Source: Panopea generosa
Lineage: Eukaryota; Mollusca; Bivalvia; Adapedonta; Hiatellidae
Length of the DNA: 64,000 nt
Direction: 5' to 3'
Assembly: GCA_029582155.1 (NCBI GenBank)
Contig: CM055900.1
Coordinates: 46,052,236 to 46,116,235 of the forward strand
Part shown: positions 11,264 to 22,930 of the stretch, piece by piece
How the letters are laid out: each line of letters begins with the position of its first letter
How positions within the stretch are numbered: the first letter of the stretch is position 1
Translations under genes and position numbers: made by a program
Notes under the pieces: generated by a model
What the model was told of the DNA's origin: nothing
The model's input: the letters and a program-made list of their open reading frames with translations, nothing else
Databases searched by the model: none

Positions 11264-11460
11264 GGCGGCAGCGTCTGTAGACACCCAGGTTAAACTTTTG
11301 CATTTAAGTTTAAGATATCTATGCAACCACTCATTGGATGTGAATGAAACTTTGCATGAGTTTTCACCATCGTCAATGGAACACACACAGACAAAAACCA
11401 TAACTCTGGATTGCATTTTGGCACAGTTATGGCCCTTTTTGGACTTAGACACCCAGAGGT
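11264..11460. repeat. Dispersed repeat R1, copy 1
   Basis: About 200 bp matching 12775-13035. Shared strings include 'gtctgtagacacccaggtta', 'gcaaccactcattggatgtg', 'caatggaacacacacagaca' and 'ccataactctggattgcatt'. The sequence is similar enough to give related ORFs in both copies, but these look like nucleotide-level repeats and not genes. Confidence 0.8.
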
Positions 11461-11679
11461 GAGCATGTTGGTTTTCTGACAACTCTTGTTGTCAACTAGC
11501 ATTGACATATTGAACAACATTTTATCCAATGTTCATTAAAAAAATTTCCAATAATGTGCATGTGCCCATTATTTTGGTATATTTGTAATGGATTTGTAAT
11601 GGATTAATAATTATGAGTTTCAAAAACATGCTTTTGAGATAATTTGATGATAGAGTTTAAAGATACTAAGTACATCTAC

Positions 11680-12460
11680 CCTATCCAAGGACTTATATAG
11701 ACAAAGAAAAGCAAATGAGTGAAATATTATGAATGCTCGCGTAGTCACGCAAAATATTGTTTTCAAATTTCTTAACTTCTATTCATCTCAGAAATCTAGT
11801 GGTATAGCGTCCACCTCACATGCGGAAGGTTGTGGGTTCAATCCATGGCTGGGTCATACCAAAGACTTTAAAAATGGTACTAGAAGCTTCCTCGCTTGAC
11901 GTTCAACATTTAGAGGAGAGTTCTAGGTCTGGTCGGCCCAGTGTCAGTATAATGTGACTGGGCGGGGTATCATACCATTTGTCTGCGGCATGATACTCCA
12001 GTTCGACAGCGCTTAGAATACTGTCTCAAGTAGACACCATCGCGATATGACTGAAAAATTGTTAATAGCGACGCTTAACACTATACAACAACAACAACAG
12101 AAATACAAATTAAAAATTCTTTCTTTGCACAATGGAGTTCTCTATAAAAGAGACCATTCCCATCAAAGTGTGTTTACAACTGTTGAAATACTTATGGTTA
12201 CAAAATTAGAATACTGCAACTAAAAAATCAAGACAAGAACTTGAGATTTTACTTCAAACTGCAATATTCTAAATTCAAGATCATTTCGCGTGTTTAAAAC
12301 AGTATAAAACGTCTAAGGTTACATTATATCTTACATTTTATGTTAAAGAAATTAGTTGTCTCTGAAATTTGAATGATTAATTTGCCAAATTATTATATCT
12401 TCCCATGCTATTTTATATGCTATTTAGTAGAGAGATGCAAGTTTCCTATCCTTCTTTATA
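11680..12460. repeat. Dispersed repeat R2, copy 1, interrupted by SINE-A2
   Basis: The flanks of the SINE together match the uninterrupted copy at 49463-49860. Shared strings include 'aaggacttatatag' versus 'aaggattcatatag', 'tacttatggttacaaaatt', 'gaatgattaatttgc' and 'tttagtagagagatgcaagt'. The SINE was therefore inserted into an already resident repeat. Confidence 0.85.
11790..12100 (+). mobile_element. tRNA-derived SINE, family A (A2)
   Basis: Matches A1 from 'ctagtggtatagcgtccacc' to 'ctatacaacaacaacaacag'. The B box is 'gggttcaatcc'. A short possible target duplication, cagaaat, sits at 11789-11795 and 12098-12104. The 5' end of the head is altered or truncated compared with A1. Confidence 0.88.
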
Positions 12461-12774
12461 AATACTTGCCCTATCTTATACAAAGCAATTGAATTGTAAA
12501 AAAAAGTGTTGGATTATAGTGAAGACAGTGCTACCTATAACTATTCAGCCAGTGACAAACTTCATGTGGATACAGTGTTTGATAATTTTAGTAAATGATG
12601 TTCTATACCTCAGAGAGATAATTATATATTTGCTGTAATTATTTATTTGATACATAATAAAAGATTTTGATATTGGAAATTACATGTTTGTATTGTTTGT
12701 ATTGTTTACAGTCCATTGTATTTTTAGCTTGCTGGGAAAAATTTCCAAGGAAAGCTATTACCTGTACCATGACC
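12461..12774. other. Gene-free stretch
   Basis: AT-rich spacer between the R2 and R1 repeats. Nothing recognised. Confidence 0.5.
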
Positions 12775-13035
12775 CCAGCGGCGTCATCGGCGATGTCTGT
12801 AGACATCCAGGCTAAATTTATGTGTTTTAAGTTTAAGATACTTATGCAGCCACTCATTGGATATGGATGAAACTTCGCAAGTGCGTTCAGCATCATCAAT
12901 GGAACACACACATGCAAGAACCATAACTCTGGATTGCATTTTGGCAGAGTTATGGCTATTTTTTAACTTAGCAACCCAGGTTAAACTTTTGGGTTTAGTT
13001 GCGTTTAAGTTTAAAATATCTCTGCAACCACTCGT
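12775..13035. repeat. Dispersed repeat R1, copy 2, with a second partial unit
   Basis: Matches 11264-11460. From about 12970 a second R1 unit begins ('acccaggttaaactttt', 'tctctgcaaccactcg') and is cut off where the 29-bp minisatellite starts. R1 may therefore itself be tandemly organised with a period near 190 bp. Confidence 0.75.
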
Positions 13036-14455
13036 GCAGGTGACCACTTTTGTCCTATATTCCAGTACAGGTAACCACTTGTCTTATATTCCAGTACAAA
13101 TGGCAACTTGTCCTATATTCCAGTACAGGTGACCACTTGTCCTATATTCCAGTACAGGTTACCCATTTGTCCTATATTCCATAACAGGTGACCACTTGTC
13201 CTATATTCCAGTACAGGTGACCACTTGTCCTATATTCCAGTACAGGTGACCACTTGACCTATATTCCAGTACAGGTGACCACATGTCCTATTTTCAAGTA
13301 CAACAGACCACGTGTCCTATATTCCGGTACAGGTGACCACTTGTCCTATATTCCGGTACAGCTGACCAGGTGTCCTATATTCCAGTACAGGTGACCACGT
13401 ATCCTATATTCCAGTACAGCTGGCCACGTGTCCTATATTTCAGTACATATGACCACGTGACCTATATTCCAGTACAGCTGACCAGGTGTCCTATATTTCA
13501 GTACATCTGACCACGTGTCCTATATTCCAGTACAGCTGACCACGTGTCCTATATTCCAGTACAGTTGACCACGTGTCCTATATTCCAGTACAGCTGACCA
13601 GGTGTCCTATATTCCAGTACAGCTGACCACTTGTCTTATCTTCAAGTACAGGTGACCACTTGACCTATATTCCGGTACAGGTGACCACGTGTCCTATCTT
13701 CCGGTACAGCTGACCACGTGTCCTATATTCCGGTACAGGTGACCACTTGTCCTATATTCCGGTACAGCTGACCAGGTGTCCTATATTCCAGTACAGGTGA
13801 CCACTTGTCCTATACTCCAGTACAGCTGACCACGTGTCCTATATTTCAATACAGCTGACCACGTGTCTTATATTCCATAACAGCTGATCAGGTGTCCTAT
13901 ATTCCAGTACAGCTGACCAGGTGTCCTATATTCCAGTACAGCTGACCACGTGTCCTATATTCCAGTACAGCTGACCAGGTGTCCTATATTCCAGTACAGC
14001 TGACCAGGTGTCCTATATTCCAGTACAGCTGACCACTTGTCCTATCTTCCAGTACAGGTGACCACTTGACCTATATTCCGGTACAGGTGACCACGTATCC
14101 TATCTTCCGGTACAGCTGACCACGTGTCCTATATTCCGGTACAGGTGACCACTTGTCCTATATTCCGGTACAGCTGACCAGGTGTCCTATATTCCGGTAC
14201 AGGTGACCACTTGTCCTATACTCCAGTACAGCTGACCACGTGTCCTATATTTCAATACAGCTGACCACGTGTCCTATATTCCATAACAGCTGACCAGGTG
14301 TCCTATATTCCAGTACATCTGACCACGTGTCCTATATTCCGATACAGGTGACCACGTATCTTATATTCCGGTACAGGTGACCACTTGTCCTATATTCCAG
14401 TACAGCTGACCACGTGTCCTATATTCCAGTACAGCTGACCACGTGTCTGATATCT
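13036..14455. repeat. 29-bp minisatellite rich in E-box-like hexamers
   Basis: About 49 units of 29 bp: 'gtgaccacttgtcctatatt' followed by 'ccagtacag'. Most right-hand units read 'cagctgaccacgtgtcc', which carries CAGCTG and CACGTG, both palindromic CANNTG E-box hexamers. Left-hand units mostly read 'ggtgaccacttgtcc' and lack them. A block near 13.67-13.9 kb ('ccggtacag' runs) recurs at 14.09-14.3 kb, suggesting a segmental duplication inside the array. Confidence 0.92.
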
Positions 14456-14462
14456 GGTAAAG

Positions 14463-14556
14463 CTGACTAACCAGACCTATGATCCATCATATTCGAACTC
14501 GCGACCCCTGGATTGATAGTCAGACACGCTAACGACTGAGCTAATCGGGCCCAACG
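14463..14556 (-). mobile_element. SINE family B, head fragment (B1)
   Basis: On the minus strand: 'gggcccgattagctcagtcg', 'ctgactatcaatccaggggt' and B box 'gagttcgaat'. It matches the head of B4 at 44.58 kb closely. The body is missing. Confidence 0.7.
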
Positions 14557-15054
14557 ACCAGTATATACATTTCTGTATAAATATGCAATGGACATTGGCA
14601 GATGGCTCATCACCATCTTAACTCACCAGATCTTTGGTTAGTCAGTAAAACACACGATAGAGATTGTTTCCGTTTTTACCTCTGCTTATGTGATATAATC
14701 TGTTTTTGCCAGGTATAATTCAGTCTTATCTGCAAATATATGTGATTTCATTATTGGCACTAAATTGTGCGTCACGTAAGATTGTATGGTTAACAGATCT
14801 AGTTTTTACAAACATGAATTATATCTGTATTTCTTGCGGTCCTCGACTTCCGTTTATATACACAAATATCCTACAACAGGTGTATAGGCATGGTCGTCGA
14901 CCGTAGGAGAAACTGTTGGGAGAATGGATTTAAATGCCTGTTTCGACATATTACAAGTTATACATGGCATCGTGCTTTACTGATGGGGGAAGATGTTGGG
15001 TAAGAACCATACAGTCAGTGTCAAACTTTGTATTTCTTTTTTAGACGAGCTTGG
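14557..15054. other. Gene-free stretch
   Basis: No gene or repeat recognised. Confidence 0.5.
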
Positions 15055-15150
15055 TGAAAACCGGACTTGAACCTACGACCTCAGTGGTGATAGGTTAGTG
15101 ATCTTGATACATCACTTGGTCCACCTATCCACGGCGACCTCTTATTAAGC
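15055..15150 (-). mobile_element. SINE family D fragment (D2)
   Basis: On the minus strand: 'atcaagatcactaacctatc' and 'actgaggtcgtaggttcaag', matching D1 at 8.2 kb and D3 at 20.5 kb. Confidence 0.6.
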
Positions 15151-15337
15151 CAGTTACAAAGAGGTCTCAGTTCGACAAAGATTGATCAGATACGTAGTCG
15201 AACTTTTCTATCCCTTCAATGGACTATAAAGTAACCTTACTTCTTACACGTCTGATATACATGACAATGGCGTTGTTAAGGTCTCAATTTCTTTCTACTT
15301 ATCCGAAAACAACGACACAAACGATATATATATTGAT

Positions 15338-15550
15338 AGATTGAATAAATATTAAGCGTCATTTTATGACATCGAGGGCTTACCGACGATAAGTTAACAT
15401 AATCACTGTTTCCTGGGTTCCTGGAAGGTGAACCAGTACTCGAACACATCCCATCTCTGCAAGTAATTGATAACCATCCCTCCTGAATCAGCGGTGAGAA
15501 ACGATTTATAATGATACGCAATGTCGTATATCAACTATCACGGAGACTGG
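15338..15550 (-). mobile_element. SINE family B, body without head (B2)
   Basis: On the minus strand: 'cagtctccgtgatagttgat', a middle part, then the core 'agtactggtt' and 'cccaggaaacagtg', then 'taagccctcgatgtcataaa' and a tail ending in 'ttcaatc'. It is 5'-truncated, lacking the tRNA head. It matches B3 and B4. Confidence 0.8.
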
Positions 15551-15678
15551 AAAAAGAAACAACACACACATGTTTTCTATGATACTATGATGTGTTACAA
15601 CTATTCTATAATTGCAGGTGACTTACATCACATGTCAATATAACAAGTATACATTACTTACTTACATACTTACTTAAC

Positions 15679-15990
15679 TGCAGTAGTGGTCTATAGTTAC
15701 AGCGTCTCGCTCGCATATGGAAGGTCACGGGTTTTATCCCCGTCCGGGTCATACCAAAGACTTGAAAAATGGTACTAGAAGCTTCCTCGTTTGGCGCTCA
15801 GCATTTAGAGGATATTTTAGGTCTGATCGACCCGTTGTCAGTATAATGTCACTGGGTAGGGTATCATATATTGTGTCTGCGGCATGATACTCCAGTGTGG
15901 CAGCGCTTTAGAATACTACCTCAAGTAGACACTCATGTGATATAACTGAAATTGTTTTGAAAGCGCCGCTAACACCCTACAATCAACTAG
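15679..15990 (+). mobile_element. tRNA-derived SINE, family A (A3)
   Basis: Same layout as A1: head 'gtggtctatagttacagcg', then 'gggtcataccaaagacttg' and 'ggtatcatatattgtgtctg', ending 'aacaccctacaatcaac'. The A and B boxes are diverged, so this looks like an older copy. Confidence 0.85.
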
Positions 15991-16021
15991 TTACTCGCGG
16001 CGGCAGCGTTGAAACAGACAA

Positions 16022-16135
16022 CGTACGTATCTATTATATATAGTTTAAACTTATTTATTTTACATCGATTGCGAAACAAGGTCTTACAACTTAGGCAAAT
16101 CGAGGTCTTCCTGGTTAGAACCTGCGGAAAAGTGT
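16022..16135 (-). mobile_element. SINE family C, 3' tail fragment (C2)
   Basis: On the minus strand it ends 'cgatgtaaaataaataagtt', the family C tail seen at 47.46 and 61.76 kb. The head is missing. It lies immediately downstream of A3. Confidence 0.6.
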
Positions 16136-17223
16136 CTTATTACGTACGTATCGGCAAGTAGTTTTGGCATCTCAGTGCAGGACATACAAAAGACGTTCCA
16201 TCGATGTGAAAACCGTACCGATTGCACGGAATGAGGAAACTTATACTGCATCAATGTATGATAGAGGTTGTCCTACTTACTCCTACAAATCGAGTGTGTT
16301 AAATTACCACGTGTAAATCAAGTTGTTTTTGCACAATTAGAGTGAGTAGCATCTTTCGGAACTCCTCGGGCACGGTTCGCACTTTTTTGTGCGAGATGTC
16401 CCGAATGTAGGTACCTGTAACATCCACAGTGTGTCTGTTACACACTACACAACAGTTCAATGGCAACTAATTCACCATCATATTTTAAAATATATATTTT
16501 CCAAATGCTTTCAGATATCAGTTTTTAATAAGTTTTCATTTCAATATGTACGAAAATAAATAGAATAACCGATTAGCGAGAATAATCGTGGCGTAATACC
16601 AATGTTTTACATTAAAATCATATGAAATAAATGTTTATATCTTTATAAACATTGTTTTTTAATTTTATTTCAGCTTTTTATGTATTATAAATTGAACGAT
16701 ATTAATATATTTAAAAACATCAAATGATTAAAGCAGTTTATCCAGTTGCATACGCGAACTGTTCTCAAATATTTACAAAGGGTGTGTAAATGTTCTTTCG
16801 AGATTGCAACATAATAAATTGAAATCATTATGAAAAACTCTTTATTCTAAATATTTAGAAAGATAACGTGTAGCATTGGCGCTATACCAAGTTTTAATCT
16901 GTCGAATCGGTACATTTATTTTAGTGATACATTCGTTTAATTGATATAGTTCGCAATATCGTTTTCGAAAAAATAATCTGAGACTCAGTCTATCTCCCCA
17001 CCATCATGGGTTGATTGATTTTGTCAGAAAAAAAAACGAAGGGTTTACCAAAAAACCAACATGACTCCTGAATACAAGTTGAAAAGGAAATTGAATCCTG
17101 TTTATTTTTTAAATTCTATCTTAGACATTTAATTTTCGCAGTTGTGCGTGTGGGCAATGTTCGTCTGCAAACATGCATATGCATAGCGCGTCTCTAAATC
17201 CGGAGCACGCTCTGGATTGACCA
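16136..17223. other. Gene-free stretch
   Basis: No gene recognised. A small hairpin 'tcgcac-tttttt-gtgcga' lies near 16377-16395, which is of unclear meaning. Confidence 0.45.
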
Positions 17224-17581
17224 GGCTTCTGTTTCACCAACAAACTTAAGGCCATACTTAGCGATTAAAAAACTTAAATTTAAGTTTTGCTACCAAAGTT
17301 TTCTTAAGTATGCTAAACCTGTTTCACCAACATAAATCCGATACTTAAAAACTTAACTTTAAGTAAAATACTTAAGAATTTAAGTCGACGTCAAAGCTAA
17401 CTTAAATTCACATGCAAAAACTTTAATACTTAAAATTGTTGCGACAGACTAAGCGGAATACTTAGTTAAGTTTTAAATGATGGTGAAACAGGTTTTGGGT
17501 AAGTTTAGTATACTTACTTAGTTAAGTTTGATTTTAAGTTTAGAATCTAAACTAAGCTAAGATATTGGTGAAACAGGAGCC
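17224..17581. mobile_element. Palindromic TIR element with a nested second copy (P family, P1)
   Basis: The 358-bp element starts 'ggcttctgtttcaccaa' and ends 'ttggtgaaacaggagcc', an imperfect terminal inverted repeat. The same terminal motif recurs inside, at about 17311 ('aaacctgtttcaccaac') and about 17480 ('gatggtgaaacaggtttt'), which suggests one copy inserted in another. The interior is rich in 'acttaa/ttaagt' and can fold on itself. No transposase is encoded, so it is a MITE-like element. Confidence 0.8.
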
Positions 17582-18504
17582 AGAATTCGGTTTACTAGCG
17601 ATGCATGCGACGCTTTTCGATAAATTGTGAAGGGATGGCAAAGGGACATGAAGCGTAACCAATGTCTGCCCGTTCGTGCGTCGTTACGTCCGCCGTCATC
17701 TTGATTGTTTTCTAATGATTTATGTCTGAAAGGGTATATGCATTTAATTTATGTTTCGAATGTAGTTGTATCATAAAATGTTTTTATAACGTTTGATATT
17801 TGTAACGTCGGTAAAATTTTACAGGAGTTATATATATATATGGCCCCTCTTCGGCTGAATGTTTGGTAACGTTTACAGCGTATAACGGGGACATCCGTGT
17901 ACTATTGACACATTTTTGGTTGAGCGTCAAATTGGAAATGGAAACAAACGATGGCAAACAAATAATACATGTATAAAAGGATACACCATACTAATGATAT
18001 TAATGACTTAACAGCGCTTTGATTGCCGACATCGTATTGTATAATGGTTAAAGTATTGTCGGTTACCGATTATTCGGTTGGAACTTGGTATATGTCCATA
18101 CTTGCAGAAATATCCAATTACTCAAGTTGAAGTTTAGTTTTCATGAGTGATCTTTGATAAATTTCACACAGACCTGCGGCAAAAATCGTGTCTATTAACT
18201 TTTTAGTTTAGTTTCAGGTTAAATAAAAATATTTAATTTTATAGAACATCCTTTTATACAAATGTATATTATCCCTAATTTGCATGATTTTATCCCAAAT
18301 CCAATTTCGGCTGATTTTCACTGCGAACCTAACATGTTTGTAATAACCGACTGGACTGTCTGCTGAAACATCCAAGCGGGGCTACCCCTTGTGTTTGTTT
18401 AAATGATTTAATTGTTTCTTTATACATTAAATATTATATCAAGCTTTTTTTTTTGTGGAGACAGTTACTATATACTGCAGCCTATGCGAAATGGGTTAGT
18501 TTAT
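17582..18504. other. Gene-free stretch
   Basis: No gene or repeat recognised. Confidence 0.5.
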
Positions 18505-18692
18505 ACTAATTTATTTTAGCTCGATTGCGATGAAAGTCATAGCTTATATGAACCGCTCTCGAGTCCGTTTCCTGGGTAGAACCAGTACTAAGTGTTGTTT
18601 TATGAGAGGCATCGGGTCAATCAGGGGATCGAACCCGCAACCTATGGCGTGAGCTGCCAACATTATATCCATTTCACTACCGCCTCGCCTGG
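18505..18692 (-). mobile_element. tRNA-derived SINE, family C (C3)
   Basis: On the minus strand: 'ggcgaggcggtagtgaaatg', B box 'gggttcgatcc', core 'agtactggttctacccagga' and 'aacggactcgag', then tail 'cgagctaaaataaatta'. It is one of the better preserved family C copies. Confidence 0.8.
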
Positions 18693-20479
18693 AAATGGGT
18701 TGACGAACTGGAACCTTCAAGCTGGTCAAGCGGTTTACATTGATACGTATAAGGACACGTTGAATATACATTTTCTAAAAAAAACAAATGTTTTTTTTAT
18801 CCAAAAATGCAAATATCAGGAAACAGTTCTATATAACGAAGGGTAGTGGCATACACAGTCCCATCGTAGTAGATTATATATTCACAGCCATAGTTCGGCT
18901 AATGTATCAGCCATGACACTCATTATAATTTAGAAAGGAATGCCAGTACATATGATTATGTTGTCATAGTTTTTGTAATTTCTTCCTTCTTTCTTGATAG
19001 CTTTTGACACGGTACATTAGAACTATTTTGGTGCGTCACGGGCACATAACAAAACTCATTGTTGCTCCATGCTTCCGATAAAACAGTTTATTTTACGAGT
19101 AAATTACTTTTGCCGAATGATTGTTGAAACATGCATTTATTCTAGCAATTTATTTGAAAATAGTTCCGAATATATTTTTGTTTTGCATACATGATTATAT
19201 TTATAACTATCGTTGTCAATATGGTATTTAGATACATATTTAAGGGAAAAGTGACATAAATCTTTATTGGTCTCGTACTTTGATATTTTATATGTATAAA
19301 AAGTATATAAAGTTTTATATGTAAAAGAAAGAATGTTTTGGTATAAACATGGTGCCGCAGACGAACTACACTCCAAAAGATGACTTGGTCGCCCACAGCA
19401 CATGTACGTTCAGTTTACGTAACAGACATGCACAGTGGATCCGAATTTATGTCGGTCTTTCAAAATTCATTTGTTTATACTTATTGTTGCGTTTCGAAAA
19501 AAAAAGATAACGAGATAAACTTTCGCTTCAATTTAAATTCTTGTCAAAGAAACTAGAAAACTTACAAGTATGAACTGTCAATGCTGGCCTGTTTACACAT
19601 TTACTTTCTATCGGGAAAGTGCAAACGTTTGCTACTTTCAAATGATATTGGCATTCAATAATCAGTTACGACAAGTTTCACTTATCTTGATGTAAATATG
19701 TATGACGTTTGAAGACATTTACATGTTACTGTCTGAGTAACGGAGCAAAATTCCAACTTAAAGAAATATAAATGTGTGTTCAATCTAAAAGGGATTCAGA
19801 AGTTTTTTTTCATTCGGAGGTTTAATGCGGATTTTCACTGAAATAAGTACATTCATTAAAATTAGGAAATCTCAAGGAAAACCAGACATATAAACAGTGA
19901 ACATTTTACAATGATTATTAGAGCAGACATTTTCAATGAGCAATTTTCAATATATGCAGATTAATGTTACAGATGATGTTGATAAATTTTGAATATCTTG
20001 TCCCAAACGTTCCCAGACAAGTAGCTAAATATATTGTTACGGCTTATATGAGAAGAAGTGCAATATATATAACCAATGCCCTTTCAAACAGCTGTATATA
20101 TGTTCTTATGTAATTACATTGTACATGTATATATCATTTATCTTTTGATGATGTTTAATTGCAAGCATACTTTCATGTGATATAATATAACTATTTATAT
20201 GTATAGGTTTATTATAGGACATGGCCGGTGTGTTGTTTTATATTTGTATATCATGTAACATGTACACATGTCACTATAATAAACATTATACAAATAACCA
20301 TAACATACCATGAAATATCATCTGTTTATTAGATTGACCAATCAGTTGTTGTTGTTGTGTGACAAGTCCAACCATTCAGATTCTACTTTCTAATGGTTAG
20401 ATTGACCAATCAGTGCGGGAGGGAGGGGAGGAGGGGAATGGAGGTTTAATGCCATTTCCAACATATAATTTTGTCGTCC
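18693..20479. other. Gene-free stretch
   Basis: About 1.8 kb of AT-rich DNA. I see no gene or repeat family. Confidence 0.5.
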
Positions 20480-20632
20480 GTGCAGTTTCATTAGTGATGG
20501 AAGACCTGGTGATAATTCTGAGCAGAACTATCGTCTTCCCGAAGGTAACTGGTAAACTTTATCACACCATGTCTTTGGATCGAGCTGAGCTTGGACCCAC
20601 GACCTCGGTGATAAAAGGCAAGTGAGTTAAAT
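20480..20632 (-). mobile_element. SINE family D (D3)
   Basis: On the minus strand: 'accgaggtcgtgggtccaag' near the head and 'taccagttaccttcgggaag' in the body, matching the order of D1. Its 5' end runs straight into the 20.6-kb minisatellite. Confidence 0.55.
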
Positions 20633-21467
20633 ATGCCTCATGTCATGGAGGGCCATTGATTTAAATATGCCTTATGTCATGGAGGGTCAGTGATTTAAAT
20701 ATGCCTCGTGCCATGGAGGGCAAGATTTAAATATGTCTCATGTCATGGAGGGCCATTGATTTAAATATGCCTCATGTCATGGAGGGCCATTGATTTAAAT
20801 ATGCCTCATGTCATGGAGAGCCAGTGATTTAAATATGCCTCGTGCCATGGAGGGCAAGATTTAAATATGTCTCATGTCATGGAGGGCCATTGATTTAAAT
20901 ATGCCTCATGTCATGGAGGGCAAGTGATTTAAATATTCCTCGTGCCATGGAGGGCAAGATTTGAATATGCCTCGTGCCATGGAGGGCAAGATTTAAATAT
21001 GTCTCATGCCATGTAGGGCCAGTGATTTAAATATGCCTCATGCCATGGAGGGCCAGTGATTTAAATATGCCTCGTGCCATGGAGGGCCAGTGATTTAAAT
21101 ATGCCTCATGTCATGGAGGGCTAGTGATTTAAATATGTCTCATGTCATGGAGGACCATTGATTTAAATATGCCTCGTGTCATGGAGGGCTAGTGATTTAA
21201 ATATGCCTCGTGCCATGGAGGGCCAGTGATTTAAATATGCCTCGTGCCATGGAGGGCCAGTGATTTAAATATGCCTCGTGTCATGGAGGACCATTGATTT
21301 AAATATGCCTCGTATCATGGAGGGCAAGTGATTTAAATATCCCTCGTGTCATGGAGGGCCAGTGATTTAAATATGTCTCGTGTCATGGAGAGCCAGTGAT
21401 TTAAATATATCTCATGTTATGGAGGGCAAGTGATTTAGATATGTCTCATGTCATGGAGAGCAAGTCG
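20622..21467. repeat. 32-34-bp minisatellite
   Basis: About 25 units containing 'gatttaaatatgcctcatgt' and 'catggagggccagt'. Units come as 34-bp ('ggccagt/ccatt') and 32-bp ('ggcaa') forms. It begins at the edge of SINE D3. Confidence 0.92.
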
Positions 21468-22282
21468 GCCAGTCAGTTCTTTGGTTAATAAATATGACCC
21501 ATCGATGATTTTTCTTGATGTTTGACATTGCAATAAATGTAGGTGTTTTAATTTGTCATTATTAGAATTTCTACAAGCACTACTGTCCGAAAACATGTTT
21601 CGCAGAAACAGGGCGTGCTCTGTGTAGTGGTTCAGCTTCAGAGTTAGGATCAGTTGGTCGTTGGTTAGATCCCCTACAAAGTATATATGTATATCTTTAT
21701 TTTCTGTAATCGATATATTCAGAGAGTTGTATCTTTGAGAAAGCACACCATTCTCATATATTTAGCACTTGGTCTACCCTGAAAAACATTGGACATAATT
21801 TGTAATCACATGTTTTGCTATTGATGTGAAATAAATAAATTTAAAATAAATAATGTGTCTAACATAAATACGCCCAAACTTTCACATCATATAAATTCAC
21901 ATTTTTAAAACAGGGATTTTAGTGCTAAATGAAAATGTATAAATTTGAATATCGGTGAAACAAAAAAGTAACAGGGCAAATTCCATCTAGTTTGTTCAGA
22001 AATGGATATGATTTATTGTACCCAGCAATATCTGGTTTAAAAAAAAACAACCGTATAATCTGTGAGGTAAGTGAGTGTTATCTGAATAAATGTATTCTCA
22101 GTGTATCAGATTCCGGTGGGTCATTTACCATTACACCACTTTTTGTTTGCCCTAAAACTGTCATATTAAACTCACCTCTCGTGGACTTACTTCGTGAAAA
22201 TATTCACACGGGACTATTTAGCGCCAAATTACACACATTCTTAAATGTATGCATATAGTATAATTCAAGGTTAAGCTGAACG
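21468..22282. other. Gene-free stretch
   Basis: No gene or repeat recognised. Small ORFs present are not distinguishable from chance. Confidence 0.5.
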
Positions 22283-22400
22283 GTGGTGTAGTGTGTAGTG
22301 GTTCACCGGTCACGCCAAAGATTGCGGGCTCGAGCCCAGCCGATGATCCCTCAAAACCAACGTTTACTTCCAAGGAATGGGACTCTTTCACGATTAAATT
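22283..22400 (+). mobile_element. tRNA-like SINE fragment, probably family C (C10)
   Basis: Head 'tggtgtagtgtgtagtggtt', then a B-box-like 'gcgggctcgagccc', then 'ccaaggaatgggactctttc'. It is diverged, and family assignment is tentative. Confidence 0.5.
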
Positions 22401-22744
22401 GAGCTTATAGTAATGTATATACAACAAGGTTAATGAAGGGCGTAAGTTTACATGTACGGCTTAACTCTTCCAGATACTAGCTGAGTTTTATCTAGTCAAG
22501 AAAAGGTCAGGAAACACATTTTTGTTTTAAAATCAGGTCGTTTCATTGACGTTCACTGAATAAAACTGATAATTCAACAAAAAGGCGAAGAAAATATCGA
22601 GCATTTTTTTAAACATTGTATGTATTTTCACACTTTGCTGTTGACAAGCAAAAGCTAAACATATCCTCCCTCCCCCTCCCCACCCCCACACTCCACACAC
22701 ACAAATACAAAGAAGGCATATATGAATTGGTATGGAAAAATTAA
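22401..22744. other. Gene-free stretch
   Basis: Contains a short pyrimidine-rich run 'cctccctccccctccccacc' near 22666. No gene recognised. Confidence 0.45.
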
Positions 22745-22930
22745 TTTCACTAAATATGAGTATGTGGATCCAGTGGTGAAGAATTGAACCCATGATCGTT
22801 TGGGTCGTGGGTTCGATCATCCCCCAGGGCTATGTGAGGTGTCCTTGCAATAAGCAAGACTCTTTTTTTTATTCGTATGAATATATACGTTCTTGGGTAT
22901 GAGGACGGATTTAATGTGTGAACATGAGTC
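22745..22930 (+). mobile_element. tRNA-derived SINE, family C (C4)
   Basis: Head with 'gtgggttcgatcatcc' (B box), then 'gtgaggtgtccttgcaataa' and 'gcaagactc', the diagnostic order of family C. The tail is diverged. Confidence 0.7.

Noticed and set aside
11198..13050. Paralogous genes encoding matching peptides at 11.3 and 12.8 kb
   Set aside because: The peptides match because the R1 DNA repeat matches on both strands. There is no consistent frame and there are no start or splice signals.
13036..14455. CRISPR array
   Set aside because: Units are contiguous 29-bp repeats without unique spacers, in eukaryotic DNA with no cas genes. The same applies to the arrays at 1-1105 and 20622-21467.
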